Assembly: GCA_030490835.1 (NCBI GenBank)
Contig: CM059975.1
Span: forward strand, 15,319,579-15,383,578
Length of the DNA: 64,000 bases
From: Annona cherimola
Lineage: Eukaryota; Streptophyta; Magnoliopsida; Magnoliales; Annonaceae
Direction of reading: 5' to 3'
Position 1 is the stretch's first letter. Each line of letters opens with the position of its first letter. The position numbers and the translations under genes were made by a program. A model generated the notes under the pieces. That model worked only from the letters and a program-made list of their open reading frames with translations. It made no database searches and was not told the DNA's origin. Positions 28,601 through 38,369 of this stretch are shown in pieces.

Positions 28601-29738
28601 CACTTGGCATGACATTAGCTTAAGCACAGCACACTATTTTGTAAAAGTGTCTGTTTGTGTGTGGGCGTGTGTGTGTGTGAGAGAGAGAGAGAGATGGAAA
28701 ATAAAAAAGACATGATCTTCCATTTTCGAATGGCCTGAGTCAAATAATAAACATATATGGTCTTGCATCTTTTTCTGGCCCGGGTCTATTAAAATATTGG
28801 TCCACGCCTAAGATTTGTATTCGAGCATACTTCAATTTCAAAGTTCAAATCCCAAAGAAGGTCACCCAGGGGAGGTCTCCTTTCGAGGAAACTCAAGGAC
28901 ATTTCCTATGAAAATGCGAGGATCTATTAGGATTATTAACGGACTTGATTTAACATGTTTCTCAATGACTAAAAGACCAGCCTTGGATTTGATAATCCAA
29001 TTTATGCATACTTTTTTCCATTACCCTGGCTCGAGCACGAACACGAGTAGAAGAACGCCCGAAGCCATTTTCAATAACAGTTAGAACATAGAAATGGATA
29101 TCGTAAAAAAATAATATATTAATAAAATTTTAAACATTCAACAATGAGATGGTGGTTTCGTGGTGTAGCAGGTTATCATGTCAGTCTAACACACAGAAGG
29201 TTTGAGTTTACCCATGTTTTGGTGTGTTATTGAGAATTCTCAATGCACAGACGATATTCAATTTTGCTAAAAAAATTTCTAAAAACCAATGTTGCAAAAA
29301 AAATTAAAAATAAAAATAAATCCCAATGGCTAGAAAGACCAAAAAAATCCAACGACGACCTCAATCATCCGAATTTCACAAATAGCCCACCTCATAAACA
29401 GGATCCTTTATTCCAAGAGAGATGGTCTCGATCGAACTCCTCGCCCGGGCGGCGGTACCAGTCTCAGACGGCGAAGCGGGCTCCGGCTGGCTCCATTCCT
29501 TCTCAGCGCTCGTCCTCTTGGCGGAAGAAGCGCTGGGTCCAAGATTTCTGTCACCGGATACGGAGCAGAAGACAGTGCTGCTGATGTTCCTGCGGAAGGA
29601 GACGTGATAAGAGCGGAGGATGCGGCAGCCTCGAACGAAGTCGCAGAGCAGCAGCAGATGAGATTCTGAAGAAGAAGATGGGGGAGGAGGAGAAAGTGAG
29701 GGATTTTGAAGCAGAGAGCACTGCAGGGGCAATGCCAT
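15719..29738 (-). CDS. MRS2-11: Chloroplast MRS2/CorA-type magnesium transporter
   Basis: CorA/MRS2-family Mg2+ channel closest to Arabidopsis MRS2-11 (MGT10), expected in the chloroplast envelope. Thirteen exons in reading order: 29738-29391, 28143-28071, 26321-26251, 25609-25524, 25391-25301, 23974-23906, 21253-21173, 21073-20908, 19026-18981, 18027-17947, 17358-17276, 15962-15919, 15814-15719. All phases close, giving 444 residues (the Arabidopsis protein has about 459). The N terminus is Ser/Leu/Arg-rich and acid-poor, like a transit peptide. Landmarks: INRRHLLKSSGLRPRDIRSV, MNGVPCMPFELE, ELGSRAGALKQMLLDLLEDP, EEEEEIEMLLENYLQRCESC, SSRRLEVSRVELLLQVGTFC, the signature GMN at about 402-404 after TM1, and TM2 at about 417-438 (FWLTTAGIIVGGVAAFF). 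The total gene length is large only because of transposon-filled introns. Confidence 0.95.
16200..16720. repeat. Three partial direct repeats, purine-rich
   Basis: AATCACTATGCCTGTTC/TGGCAAC occurs near 16218, 16304 and 16518, each followed by a GGGCAAAGG-AGGAAAAGAGGAGG type stretch and by GGTGGAAAAGAAAGATATG. The unit is about 90-215 bp, in the last intron region of the Mg channel gene. The long ORFs across it are artefacts of the purine-rich repeat. Confidence 0.75.
18402..18660. repeat. Tourist-like MITE, copy 4
   Basis: 259 bp flanked by TAA on both sides (18399-18401 and 18661-18663). Left end GGGCCTGTTTTGT, right end AACAAGTCC. It lies in an intron of the Mg channel gene. Confidence 0.75.
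19615..19652. repeat. (CT)n microsatellite
   Basis: Long uninterrupted CT run, preceded at 19420-19530 by a CT-rich minisatellite with CCCTTCAGATCCTC units. It is intronic in the Mg channel gene. Confidence 0.95.
20100..20560 (+). mobile_element. Copia-type LTR remnant with primer-binding-site-like end
   Basis: The order of signals is that of a 5' LTR: an AT-rich U3-like stretch, a TATA box (CTATAAATACAACCC near 20336), a pyrimidine-rich R-U5-like stretch, then ACATCAGATTGGTTTCAAGA near 20530-20550. The last resembles the tRNA-Met primer-binding site of plant copia elements (TTGGTATCAGAGC). No gag-pol follows, so this is an LTR plus stub or a truncated element, inside an intron of the Mg channel gene. 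The call is inferred from signal order, not from a database match. Confidence 0.5.
24877..25174. repeat. Near-palindromic hairpin MITE in the Mg channel gene
   Basis: The left arm, about 24942-25005 (AATCTAAGTGTATTTAATAT, ATGTATCAAATTTTACCATT), is a near-perfect reverse complement of about 25050-25112. Outer ends also pair: CAATACACCCAGGTGTA at 24879 against CACCGGGGTGCACTGTATTG ending near 25171. The loop contains GGCATTTTCATATTATGAGAATGCC, itself a small palindrome. Just left of it a second CACCCAGGTGCAC lies near 24859. The whole unit could fold into a long hairpin RNA when the intron is transcribed. Confidence 0.8.
25392..25411. repeat. (CA)n microsatellite abutting a splice acceptor
   Basis: On the minus strand it reads (GT)n-AG and forms the final bases of the intron before the Mg channel exon 25391-25301. 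It takes the place normally held by a polypyrimidine tract. Confidence 0.9.
27414..27704. repeat. Tourist-like MITE, copy 5 (best-preserved)
   Basis: 291 bp with perfect terminal inverted repeats GGGTGTGTTTG / CAAACACACCC and a TAA target duplication at 27411-27413 and 27705-27707. The interior has AAAACTTTTCAATCTAAAAC and TCTATTTTAACTTTATTCTC blocks. The TAA duplication and termini place it with PIF/Harbinger-derived Tourist MITEs. It is the reference copy for the family in this window and lies in an intron of the Mg channel gene. Confidence 0.9.
28650..28695. repeat. (GT)n(GA)n compound microsatellite
   Basis: A GTGTGTGTGGGCGTGTGTGTG run followed directly by a GA run, in the first intron of the Mg channel gene. 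Confidence 0.9.
29154..29228 (+). pseudogene. tRNA-Val(AAC)-like relic
   Basis: The first 47 bases match the plant nuclear tRNA-Val pattern: GGTTTCGTGGTGTAG acceptor and D-stem start, GGTTATCA D loop, TCAGTCTAACACAC anticodon arm with AAC at 29188-29190, then GAAGGT. The T arm and 3' acceptor strand are lost (TTTGAGTTTACCC follows instead of a GGTTCGA loop), so it cannot fold as a tRNA. It is either a decayed tRNA gene or the head of a tRNA-derived SINE. It lies 163 bp inside the first intron, beyond Mg channel exon 1 (29738-29391). Confidence 0.75.
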
Positions 29739-30404
29739 CTCCTGCAGCAGTCATGAGAGAGTCAGAAACCGTTTCACAGCATCCAACTACCACCAGAGCT
29801 GTCTCTGCCACCCCTCGCATCTCCCGCGATAACCCGGTATTTATCTCAGTGGTCGTTCGTTAATCCTAATGGGAATTTTTAAGCCGATATGCGAGCCACA
29901 GAATATGCCAGCATGGCACGGTCGCGGAAAATTAAATATATTAAAGGAATTTCGGGTTTCCTCCTGCGACAACGACCAAAGCTCGGTAGCTGTGTACAAA
30001 CCATTAACAGCCACATGATTGCGTGGGAGACTGATAGCGACCTTAGACGCCCACATCGTGAATAATCGAGAATGCCTGCTTGCTTGATTTCGATCTTTCA
30101 TGCTATTTTGATTAATATTCCGGCAAATTTCATGCGGCAGCTCAATTTCGACATTTGTTCTTACGTATTGAAAATAGTTTTTACTATTAAAAATAATAAT
30201 AATTTAGAAATTAGGAAAACATTCGTGGCAGACTCGTTGGGATAGAATTTAAATATGATTGTCTTCATTGCTAACTATAAATATTTTCTATAAAATCATT
30301 TCCAACTGTTTACGTAATAAATTTTAAATGCTCGATCATGACAAATATAGGTATAACCGCAAGCGCGCGCGCACCTCATTGACAGCTTCTGCATCAAATT
30401 TTTG

Positions 30405-30990
30405 TTGTCAATTTCATATCATCTCTTACCATCGTTTCTATTTGACTATGCTAACTCTAATTTTTTTATTTTATATATATATAACAAATCATTTGTAATT
30501 AATCATAACACGGAGGAACTGGATAATACTCTGATATCATCTCTTACCATCGTTTCTATTTCTATTTGACTATGCTAACTCTTATTTTTGTATTCATGTA
30601 TACAATACGGAACTAAATAATACTCCAACATAATCTTCACAACATGAATGAATCAAATAATATTCCACCTCATAATCAAATAATATTCCACCGCTATGAA
30701 GACAAGAATCGAATTGGCCACACAACATAAATGAATCAAATAATATTCCACCGCTATGAAGAAAAGAGTTGAATTGGCGATCTAAGGAGCACTGTGCTTA
30801 GACTCTTATTTTTGAAATTAAATTAAAAGTGTATTTGGAAAATAAAAAAACTTTTAAAGAAATTTTAAACGTAAAAATTTTGGCGATCTAAGGAGCACTG
30901 TGCTTAGACTCTTATTTTTGAAATTAAATTAAAAGTGTATTTGGAAAATAAAAAAAACTTTTAAAGAAATTTTAAACGTAAAAATTTTTA
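30405..30990. repeat. Cluster of local tandem duplications
   Basis: Three sets lie in a row. ATCATCTCTTACCATCGTTT with its downstream block appears near 30418 and 30536. An ATCAAATAATATTCCACCGC unit appears at 30675 and 30735, with a partial copy near 30651. A 106-bp unit starting GGCGATCTAAGGAGCACTGT occurs at 30776 and 30882 and is nearly identical between copies. Confidence 0.85.
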
Positions 30991-31229
30991 AATTAAAAAA
31001 ATAATATAAAAAATAATATGATATGGCGAGTGTAGTAATAAGAAATAAAAAGAATAAAATTAAAATAAATATGTTAATTGTATATATAATTTTGTAGAAA
31101 TAATTGAAAATAGAATAATTGTATAAAATCATATAAGAATAATTTAAAAATATAATATTTATAAATAATACAAAGTTCTAAATCCAAAAATTTTAACTTA
31201 ACATTTTTTATTTATTATCAAACACACCA

Positions 31230-31400
31230 TTTACCCAATGATAACGGCCCAATGCCCAATGATACTCTTTTGTGCCTTTCCGGCCGTGGATCATAGTCTT
31301 TTCTGTACCCAATAATAACCTTTTGGGTCTTTGGGTGTTCGCGGTCTTTTCTGTACCCAATAATAACCTTGTGGGTCTCTGGTGTTTGCGGTTGTGGATC
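31230..31400. repeat. Degenerate minisatellite
   Basis: About three copies of a unit holding GTACCCAATAATAACCTT, TGGGTCT and GCGGTCTTTTCT or GTGGATC-TAG blocks, with a spacing of about 60-65 bp. Confidence 0.75.
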
Positions 31401-31479
31401 GTAGCCTTTCTTTTGTCATAACCTTTATTTTTTAAGTTTTTGTTATTCATTTTTTAAGTTTGTGACCTATTTAAAACTT

Positions 31480-32420
31480 CTAAATATTTTTCTAAAATAC
31501 TTTTTAAATAAAAACTTTTCAATTTAAAACTTGTCTTTATAATTATTTTATTTTTATTTATTTTCCATATAAGATTAAATATTTCTTAAATAAAAACTTT
31601 TCAAATTTAAAACTTATCGTCATAATTATTTTATTTTTATTTATTTTTTCATATCTTTCTATATCATTTTCTTATTTTTCAATCATTTATACATAATTAT
31701 TTATTCAAATAATTTATATAATTATCTTACTTTTCAATCATTTATACATAATTATTTATTCAAATAATTTATATAATTATCTTACTTTTTAATCATTTAT
31801 ACATAATTATTTATTCAACTAATCTATCTATTTTAATTTAATTTAATTTATTTTTCAATCATTTATATATAATTATTTATTCGACTAATCTATCTATTTT
31901 TAACTTCATTTTATTTATCCTATTTTAAGTTCATTTTATTTACCCTTCTTATCTTATAAATAATTATTTATTCAAATAATTTATATAATTATCTTACTTT
32001 TCAATCATTTATACATAATTATTTATTCAAATAATTTATATAATTATCTTACTTTTTAATCATTTATACATAATTATTTATTCAACTAATCTATCTATTT
32101 TAATTTAATTTAATTTATTTTTCAATCATTTATATATAATTATTTATTCGACTAATCTATCTATCTTTAACTTCATTTTATTTATCCTATTTTAAGTTCA
32201 TTTTATTTACCCTTCTTATCTTTCTATACATCCTATTTTAAGTTCATTTTATTTACCCTTCTTATCTTTCTATACAACTAGGATTTTTATATCTTATTTT
32301 AACTTCTATATTTATTTTTCATCATTATTCATATTATATTACATTATTTTTTCTCAATTATATTACATTATTTTCTCTTAATTTAAAAACTTTTACATTA
32401 AAATTTTTCATACAAAATTA
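31480..32420. repeat. Expanded Tourist-like MITE interior with 267-bp tandem duplication
   Basis: The sequence is built from the interior motifs of the Tourist-like family (AAACTTTTCAATTTAAAACT, CTATCTATTTTAA, TTTTCAATCATTTATACATA). A 267-bp unit at 31696-31962 is repeated at 31963-32229 with almost no differences, and shorter units repeat within it. It is extremely AT-rich and non-coding. Confidence 0.8.
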
Positions 32421-32906
32421 CACACCTCAAATAGAAAAAAAAAATTATCTATGTAAAAAATTACATAAGAATTAAGAAAAATGGTAATATTATTTTAAGT
32501 ACGTTTGAAAAATAAGAAAAATGTTTCATCTAGCTTAAACGAAGTCCATGCAAGACATTCCAAAAGCCTTTTTATATTATTCATTAATTACAATCCAAAC
32601 TTTTTACGCCGCTGAATATGTAAAAACCAATTTGTGCTACACACATAAAGAGGAATTAAGCCATTCATTTCGAAACATGCATGATGCACATATGCCGTCT
32701 TGCACATGCATTTGTCTAGAAATATGACATGGATCCTGGACCCCAGTACTTTCCATCCACCAAGAGCATACAAAACAAAAGCAGAAAAGGTTCTTATTTT
32801 TTATTTTTTATTTTTTGTGAAAAAAAAGCAGCACAAATTAAAACAAGCACGAGATCCAAATATCGTCCATATCATGCGATCGGGAAAAAAAAAATTATCG
32901 TCCATA

Positions 32907-34264
32907 TCACATCTTCCCGTGGCGCCCTACGCCTTCTCCTCCAGCTTTGGCCACGTCGAAGGACAGATCATCCTTCTCTTTCACTTCATCTCCTTTCTCC
33001 GTCCCATGACGCTGCTGCTGCTCCTCCGCTCCCTGATCTCTTGCACCCGTCAGCTTCTCCTTTATCGCTCCCGTCACATTCCCAATCGAGCCCAGAAGGC
33101 CGCCGCTCCCCCTGCATATATGCATGCAAAGGTGCAAACATGCAGACGTCATAAAATATTGGAAAAGCTAATTGGAAACTTGCCGACGTTACAAAATTCA
33201 TGCAGATCACGAATCACGACCACCGAGCTACCTCTCTTTCGCCGCTTCCTTTTCGGCTTCTGCTCTCTCCTTCTCCTCCTCGCCTGCTTCCTTCTCCCTC
33301 AGCTGCAGCTCTCCCATCTTCTGCCTTGCCGACTCCTCTGTCTCCTCTAGCTTCTCCTGCACGCGGAAGAAAAACGGGGAAGACGAAATGACGACGAGAT
33401 TTACAGCTAGCCCAGCATTAATGGACAGAATAGAGCAAGACCCCAACTCACCTTGGCTTGTTCTCCCGTCTCTGCTGTCTTCTCCTTCGCCTCTTCCTTC
33501 CTTCCCGACAAGTAATCCATCGCCCTTTTAGCAGTGTCCACGGCCGAGTCCCTGTACTCCGACATCTTCCCCACCACCGTCTCCTTCCCCTCCTTCGCCT
33601 TCTCCCCCATCGTATCCTTTACCTGTCCCGTCTTTGCGGCCGCGCTGTCTTTCGCCTCCCTCGCTTTCTCCTTGGCAGCCTCCGCGTACTCCCCCGCCTT
33701 CCCAGACGTAGTGTCCTTCGCTGCTCTCGCCTTCTCCGCCGCTGACTCCTTCGCATCACCCGTCTTCGCAGCCGCCTGCTCTTTGGCCTCCCTCTCCTTC
33801 TCCTTAGCAGCCTCCGTATACTCCCCCGCCTTTCCAGCCGTAGTCTCCTTCGCTGTTCGCGCCTTCTCTGCCGCCCAGTCCTTCGCCTCGCCCGTCTTCG
33901 CGGCCGCTCGCTCTTTGGCCTCCCACGCCTTCTCCTTGGCAGCCTCCGCCTTCCCAGCCGTAGTCTCCTCGGCTTCCCTCATCTTCTCCGCCGCAGCCTG
34001 ACTAGTCTCCCTCGACTTGCCCCCAGCTTCTTGGGTCTTCCCAACAGCAGCTTCCTTGGCACCCTCGTACTTGTCCTGCACCACTTTGATGATGTTCTTC
34101 GTCCCTTCCTGGAGCGTGCCCAGCACAGTTCCCCTCTGCTCAGCCTCAGCGGCTGCGTCCTTAGCTCTCTGCTTCTCCCCCATCTTATTGCTTTCCCTTA
34201 TCTCGTCCGCCGCTTGCCTCGCAGCACCTTCTGCTCTCGCTTCCTTGGCTTCCCTCGATGCCAT
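32907..34264 (-). CDS. Group 3 LEA protein (LEA_4 type)
   Basis: Late embryogenesis abundant protein of the D-29/ECP63 class, expected to protect membranes or proteins during desiccation. Exons 34264-33452, 33356-33232 and 33111-32907 close in frame to give 380 residues. It is almost free of aromatics and cysteine and rich in A, K, E, T and G. Degenerate 11-mers such as AKEKAREAKDSAAAKTG and AEKARAAKDTTSGKAGEYAE recur from about residue 75 to 245, as in amphipathic LEA helices. Exon 2 is an acidic/basic heptad-like stretch (EKLEETEESARQKMGELQL). Exon 3 starts GSGGLLGSIGNVTGAIKEKL and ends in a hydrophilic tail. There is no signal peptide. The first exon is strongly GC-rich compared with the flanking DNA. 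The exact member cannot be named. Confidence 0.93.
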
Positions 34265-34377
34265 AGCTCCGAATTTCTACTGCTTTGCTGTGTTACCAGT
34301 GTATTATACGATAACTTGGGCAGCTAAGGTACGACTGGAGGGAGGCATTGTAAATAGGAAGAGAGGCGGAGAGGTTT

Positions 34378-34470
34378 GTACGTGTGTGGTGCAACGAGGA
34401 CGAAACACGTGGTGGGAGGATGGCTGTGGAGTGACACGTGGTTACATTTTCATGCATTCGTGACACGTTG
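34378..34470. promoter_or_regulatory. ABRE cluster upstream of the LEA gene
   Basis: ACACGTGG occurs at 34405-34412 and 34434-34441, ACACGTT at 34463-34469 and TACGTGTG at 34379-34386, all about 115-205 bp upstream of the LEA start codon at 34264. ACGT-core ABREs bind bZIP factors of the ABF/ABI5 group. CATGCA (RY-type) cores lie at about 34451 and 34552. The set suits a seed- or ABA-induced LEA promoter. Function is inferred. Confidence 0.75.
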
Positions 34471-34709
34471 GGGTGCCGATGTCTGTGGCCCCTCGGCCCT
34501 CTCCAACAGCTTCGCTTTGGGGCGAGGCTGCCACGTTTTCCCCTCCCCTGCATGCGATGCGAGACTGCGAGTATGCGACCGACCTCCCACTGCGAGACAA
34601 CTCGTTGAGACACTGACCGATTTTACAGCTAATCCTTTATCCCGTGGGCAAGATTCGGAACTTTCGCAGCCAAATTCCCTCATGTTTGTACTATGGGTGC
34701 AAATTTAAC

Positions 34710-37700
34710 GCAGAATGTGACGGTACACGAACTGTTACTCAGCTATATTCTTCTTTTGTTAGTTAGCATGTTATCTGAGAATATGATAAATAGTATGCTC
34801 ACTAAGGTACCATATTAACTATAATCGAAAACAATCGACATGTAATAATTCATAGACTATCACTGTCCGCGTCCGTGCAATTTAGTGATCCGAATCCACC
34901 TGTTCCAATCTGATTCGGGTAAAAAATTAGGTATGAGTTGCATTATAATTTTTTTTTTAAATTAGCTTGGGTTAAATCCCACTAAGGATAAACTGAAATT
35001 AATACAGGATCTACATCAAGATGGTACAAAAATCCGACGTAGTTCAAATCTGATTTCCCCTCTTAATTTGTTAAATTTGTTAAAAAAATTATATTGGTTT
35101 ATATATTAAGTATTTTAATAATAATTACGATAAAATCTGGTATGTAATTATAACTTAATTAAACTATAAAACATTTAGGGCAAATCAATCATATATACCT
35201 ACTAATTTTATCTCTAATTTCACCTGTATCGATGAATTAAAATTTCACATATACTCATGTCATTAAGAATCCATTAAAAAACTGTTAGCATCTCAATAAA
35301 ATGACGAAAATGCTTACCCTTAATTATAATTTTGTTGTTAAAAATTTGTATCGAAATGAAATTTTAGAACTTTTATAGCTATAAATCACAAATTATTTGA
35401 AAGTAAATTTTTAGTTTTGGATAAAATAATCTCAAATTATATTAGAGTTTAGGTATATTCATCAATTTACATGGCTATTAACAACCCCTTTAACGAATTT
35501 TTAATAGTGTGGGTATAAGTAGAATTTTAGACAAAATGTAGATTTACGTAAAATTTTTGAAATTTTATAGGTATAAGTGAAATTAATAATAAAATTCATT
35601 AGTATATATAGGATTTGCCCAAACATTTAATTTAAAACTCAAATACTATCAACACTTGTCTATAAAATGTTGAATATCTTGCATTTATATCAACTCAATT
35701 TGTAAATAATTATGAATATATCAATTCCTTAAAATTATTGCGTGGGTACCAATTAACTATAGAATATAAAAATCTCTCTCTTTATTAAACTTGTTTAGAT
35801 AATGATTTCATGTAACTCAATTTATTTTTCTTATATTGATTATTGATAAAAATTTATTACATTTATTGTACTTAGCGTTATCTTTTAATTAATTAGTAGA
35901 CCAGGATTTATCAAAATCAAAGATGTTATAGGCTTTATGTATATATTCATGTGTAAATTATTAATAAATAAGTTATCATAGTTAAAAGTATATTTTAGAA
36001 TTAATTGATGTGGGTACAATAATGTTCAAAGAGTTCGATATTTCTATTAGTAAATTTCAAATTTTGTTGGTTTAAGAATACCTTGAATTTTATATTGAAA
36101 CTAGGATAGAAATCAATGCTAATTCGGTCTGAACCTAATCCAGACTCGGGTTCTAAGAGTATGATTAATGTTACATAAACCCAAAAGACTAAGATTAGAA
36201 TTCACTTCTACCTTATGTACTTAGACTTAGAATTCATCTAAACTAGATATAAACTAACATAAGTTACAACCCTAGTTTGGACTTTAGAAAGTAATAAGGT
36301 TTACCCTTAGAATTAGCAAATAGAATTATTTAACAACTACATTGGCGTGCAAGTGCGTGTGCACGGGAGATGTTCATATTCAAATCCTGATTAGAGCCAT
36401 TATCGTTTATTTAGATTTTAAAAAAGTACTATAGTGAATCATAAATTAAAACATCAATTACATATGTTTTATCAAGTTTACCATAGTGGCTAAATTTAAT
36501 TAGATTAACTGGTTTGATGATCAAGTTTAATGCCTTTGAATTAGTTTAATACGACTGAGTTTTTATATAAAATTTAATCGGATTGATTGGTTGGATTGGG
36601 TTTACGCGTGTTTGTTAAATTTAAAAACTTACATATTTTTTCATACAACTACTTAACTTTTAAATTATTTTTACTCATTTTTAAACAACTAATCTACTTT
36701 TAAAAAACTTTTATTCATCTTTTCATATTAATTTACTTTTCAATTACTTTTGTACATTCTTTGGTATAATTACCTTATACTTCTAAGCACTACTCCCTTT
36801 TTATCACATAATTTTTCCACATTTTCCAAATTTTATTGCACAATAACTTTTTTACAAAATTTTCCGAATTACCAAATACACATGAGTAAGTTTTTTATTA
36901 CATTGGATTATAGCATAAATGACATTTTTGCTAACGCTCAGAGCCGAAATTACCACTTAGGCTTAAAGTACTGGTTCAAATTGTTTTGAGCCATGATCTC
37001 AACATGAAATAATTATCATACGACAATTATATTAAACATTTTTAATATCTTTAAAATGAAATTAAATATATATGTAGTGTGATATATTTAATCACAAATT
37101 ACCTATTGCATATCTAATAAAAGCCTACACATCACATCACAATTTCTTGTAATTTGCAAATGCGCTTATATGATTTCAAAAATTTCAAATATTTAATATA
37201 GTCTCATCATAATTATAAATATATTTACACTGTCATGTCGTCATCAATACAGTGTTACAACGTTGGTATATTTGTAATTTCAAATATTAAATAAGTACAA
37301 TTAATTTTTGCAAAGATACTAACGTATTAACTCTCAAATGTATTTTTTAATTAATGCGCTTACATCATATTTTATTTTTAAATCTTACAATCAAGCTTAA
37401 GAATGTCTATAATTATTTAAAAGGAGACCATAAGATTTCATATTATTAAAAAAGAGAAAAATGCTGGCACACTAAGGTTGAATTTTGAGTCCGCATTCCG
37501 AATGCATGTCAACGCACTTATCAATCGCGCAATCCTAAATAGCAACTCTCAAATGTAACCATTGCCTAAGTGGTATGATGACAGGCCCCATTAGATGGAC
37601 GTCTTCTATTCGACGTTCACCAACAGTATAATAGCTGGTGTTTTGTGTATGGTAGTAATGTTTTTTGTAATGACGTTATTTCTCTTTTATTATGTGGAAG

Positions 37701-38057
37701 CCTCCACCGGCGTCCACCAATTAAAGAAAATATTAGAAGGATTAGAATTATGGTAAGATACTTATAAGATTGTTGTTAGAAAATTATAAGAATGTCTCAC
37801 ATTTATTTAAAATATAAGTTGTGATAATTGTAACATATGAATACACAAAAAAAACTTCTCAAATATTTTCATAAAAAAAATCTCAAATGTATTAAATATT
37901 CAGAACATGTAAGTTTTTTGTTAGAGCGGTCTTTTGTGCGGTGAATATATTGATTTTATTCGAAATTTTAAATGGCTTAGATTGTAATTAACTAATTTTA
38001 AAAACGTAATAAGTGGCACAAGGACGCATGCGAATGCGATCACATATTCACATTCCA
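34710..38057. other. AT-rich intergenic spacer
   Basis: About 3.3 kb with no supported gene. It holds a family A repeat copy at about 35790-36000, a MITE-like eroded stretch at about 36600-36890 with ACTTTTCAATTAC and TTACCAAATACA motifs, and decayed sequence around 36110-36300. I see no intact element. Confidence 0.5.
35790..36000. repeat. Dispersed AT-rich repeat, family A, copy 3 (partial)
   Basis: Shares TTTCATGTAACT, GATTATTGATA, TTATTGTACTTAGC, GACCAGGATTTATCAAAATC and TCATGTGTAAATTATT with the copies at 5300 and 13290, in the same order. Confidence 0.5.
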
Positions 38058-38369
38058 TTAAAAATTAGCCGCGTACACGTTGTCGAGGGCTATGTTGCCA
38101 GAGGCCGACTCGTAAGAGTAGCCAACTTGCGATGTAATTTTGCTCCAGAACCTTTCTAAAGCCCTAAACCCTTCCTCTTCCTCCCACGGCAACTGCAGGG
38201 CCAGAGATCCATCTTGGTCTGCCCGAATTGCATTGAGCTTCCCTCCGCCTCCAAAGGAAAATCGCTCTCCGAAAATTGTCATCCTCCTGGTCCGCATCGA
38301 GCGGAAAACATCTGGGCGGTGGAGCTGCAGTTCGAAAAAGCCCAGCCAATCTCTCGAAGACATTCCCAT
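38058..38369 (-). other. Unresolved antisense ORF of 103 codons
   Basis: An ATG-started ORF (from 38369) whose start codon overlaps the UTP7 ATG within one CCATGG. The product begins MGMSSRDWLGFFELQLHRPD, has a basic middle (RSMRTRRMTIFGERF) and ends with a tract holding PWEEEEGFRALERFW and VGYSYESASGNIALDNVYAA. Its composition looks more protein-like than the opposite frame, and an in-frame TAG precedes the ATG. I do not recognise the family. Against it, it covers the UTP7 promoter motifs, including a telo-box. It may be a real overlapping gene or a chance ORF. Confidence 0.35.
38162..38171 (+). promoter_or_regulatory. Telo-box in the UTP7 promoter or leader
   Basis: CCCTAAACCC about 200 bp before the UTP7 start. 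Telo-boxes are common in promoters of plant ribosomal-protein and ribosome-biogenesis genes, usually with TCP site II elements. A site II core (AGCCCA, reverse TGGGCT) is at 38339-38344. The pair agrees with the UTP7 call. Confidence 0.7.

Larger units (their letters stand above)
29739..32906. other. Repeat-rich spacer between the Mg channel and LEA genes
   Basis: Holds the 5' leader and promoter of the minus-strand Mg channel gene (about 29739-30100, relatively GC-rich), then local tandem duplications (30400-31000), a minisatellite (31230-31400) and expanded AT-rich repeats (31480-32420). The stretch 32430-32900 shows no clear feature apart from the 3' UTR side of the LEA gene. No protein-coding gene is supported. 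Confidence 0.6.

Noticed and set aside
29154..29228. Functional tRNA gene
   Set aside because: The T arm and 3' acceptor strand are missing, so no cloverleaf can form.
32700..33350. 216-codon plus-strand frame
   Set aside because: Antisense to LEA exons 2 and 3; the LEA frame closes perfectly across splice sites and this one has no family resemblance.
33458..34463. Long plus-strand frames opposite the LEA gene
   Set aside because: Serine/alanine-rich mirror frames of the GC-rich LEA exon, with no independent support.
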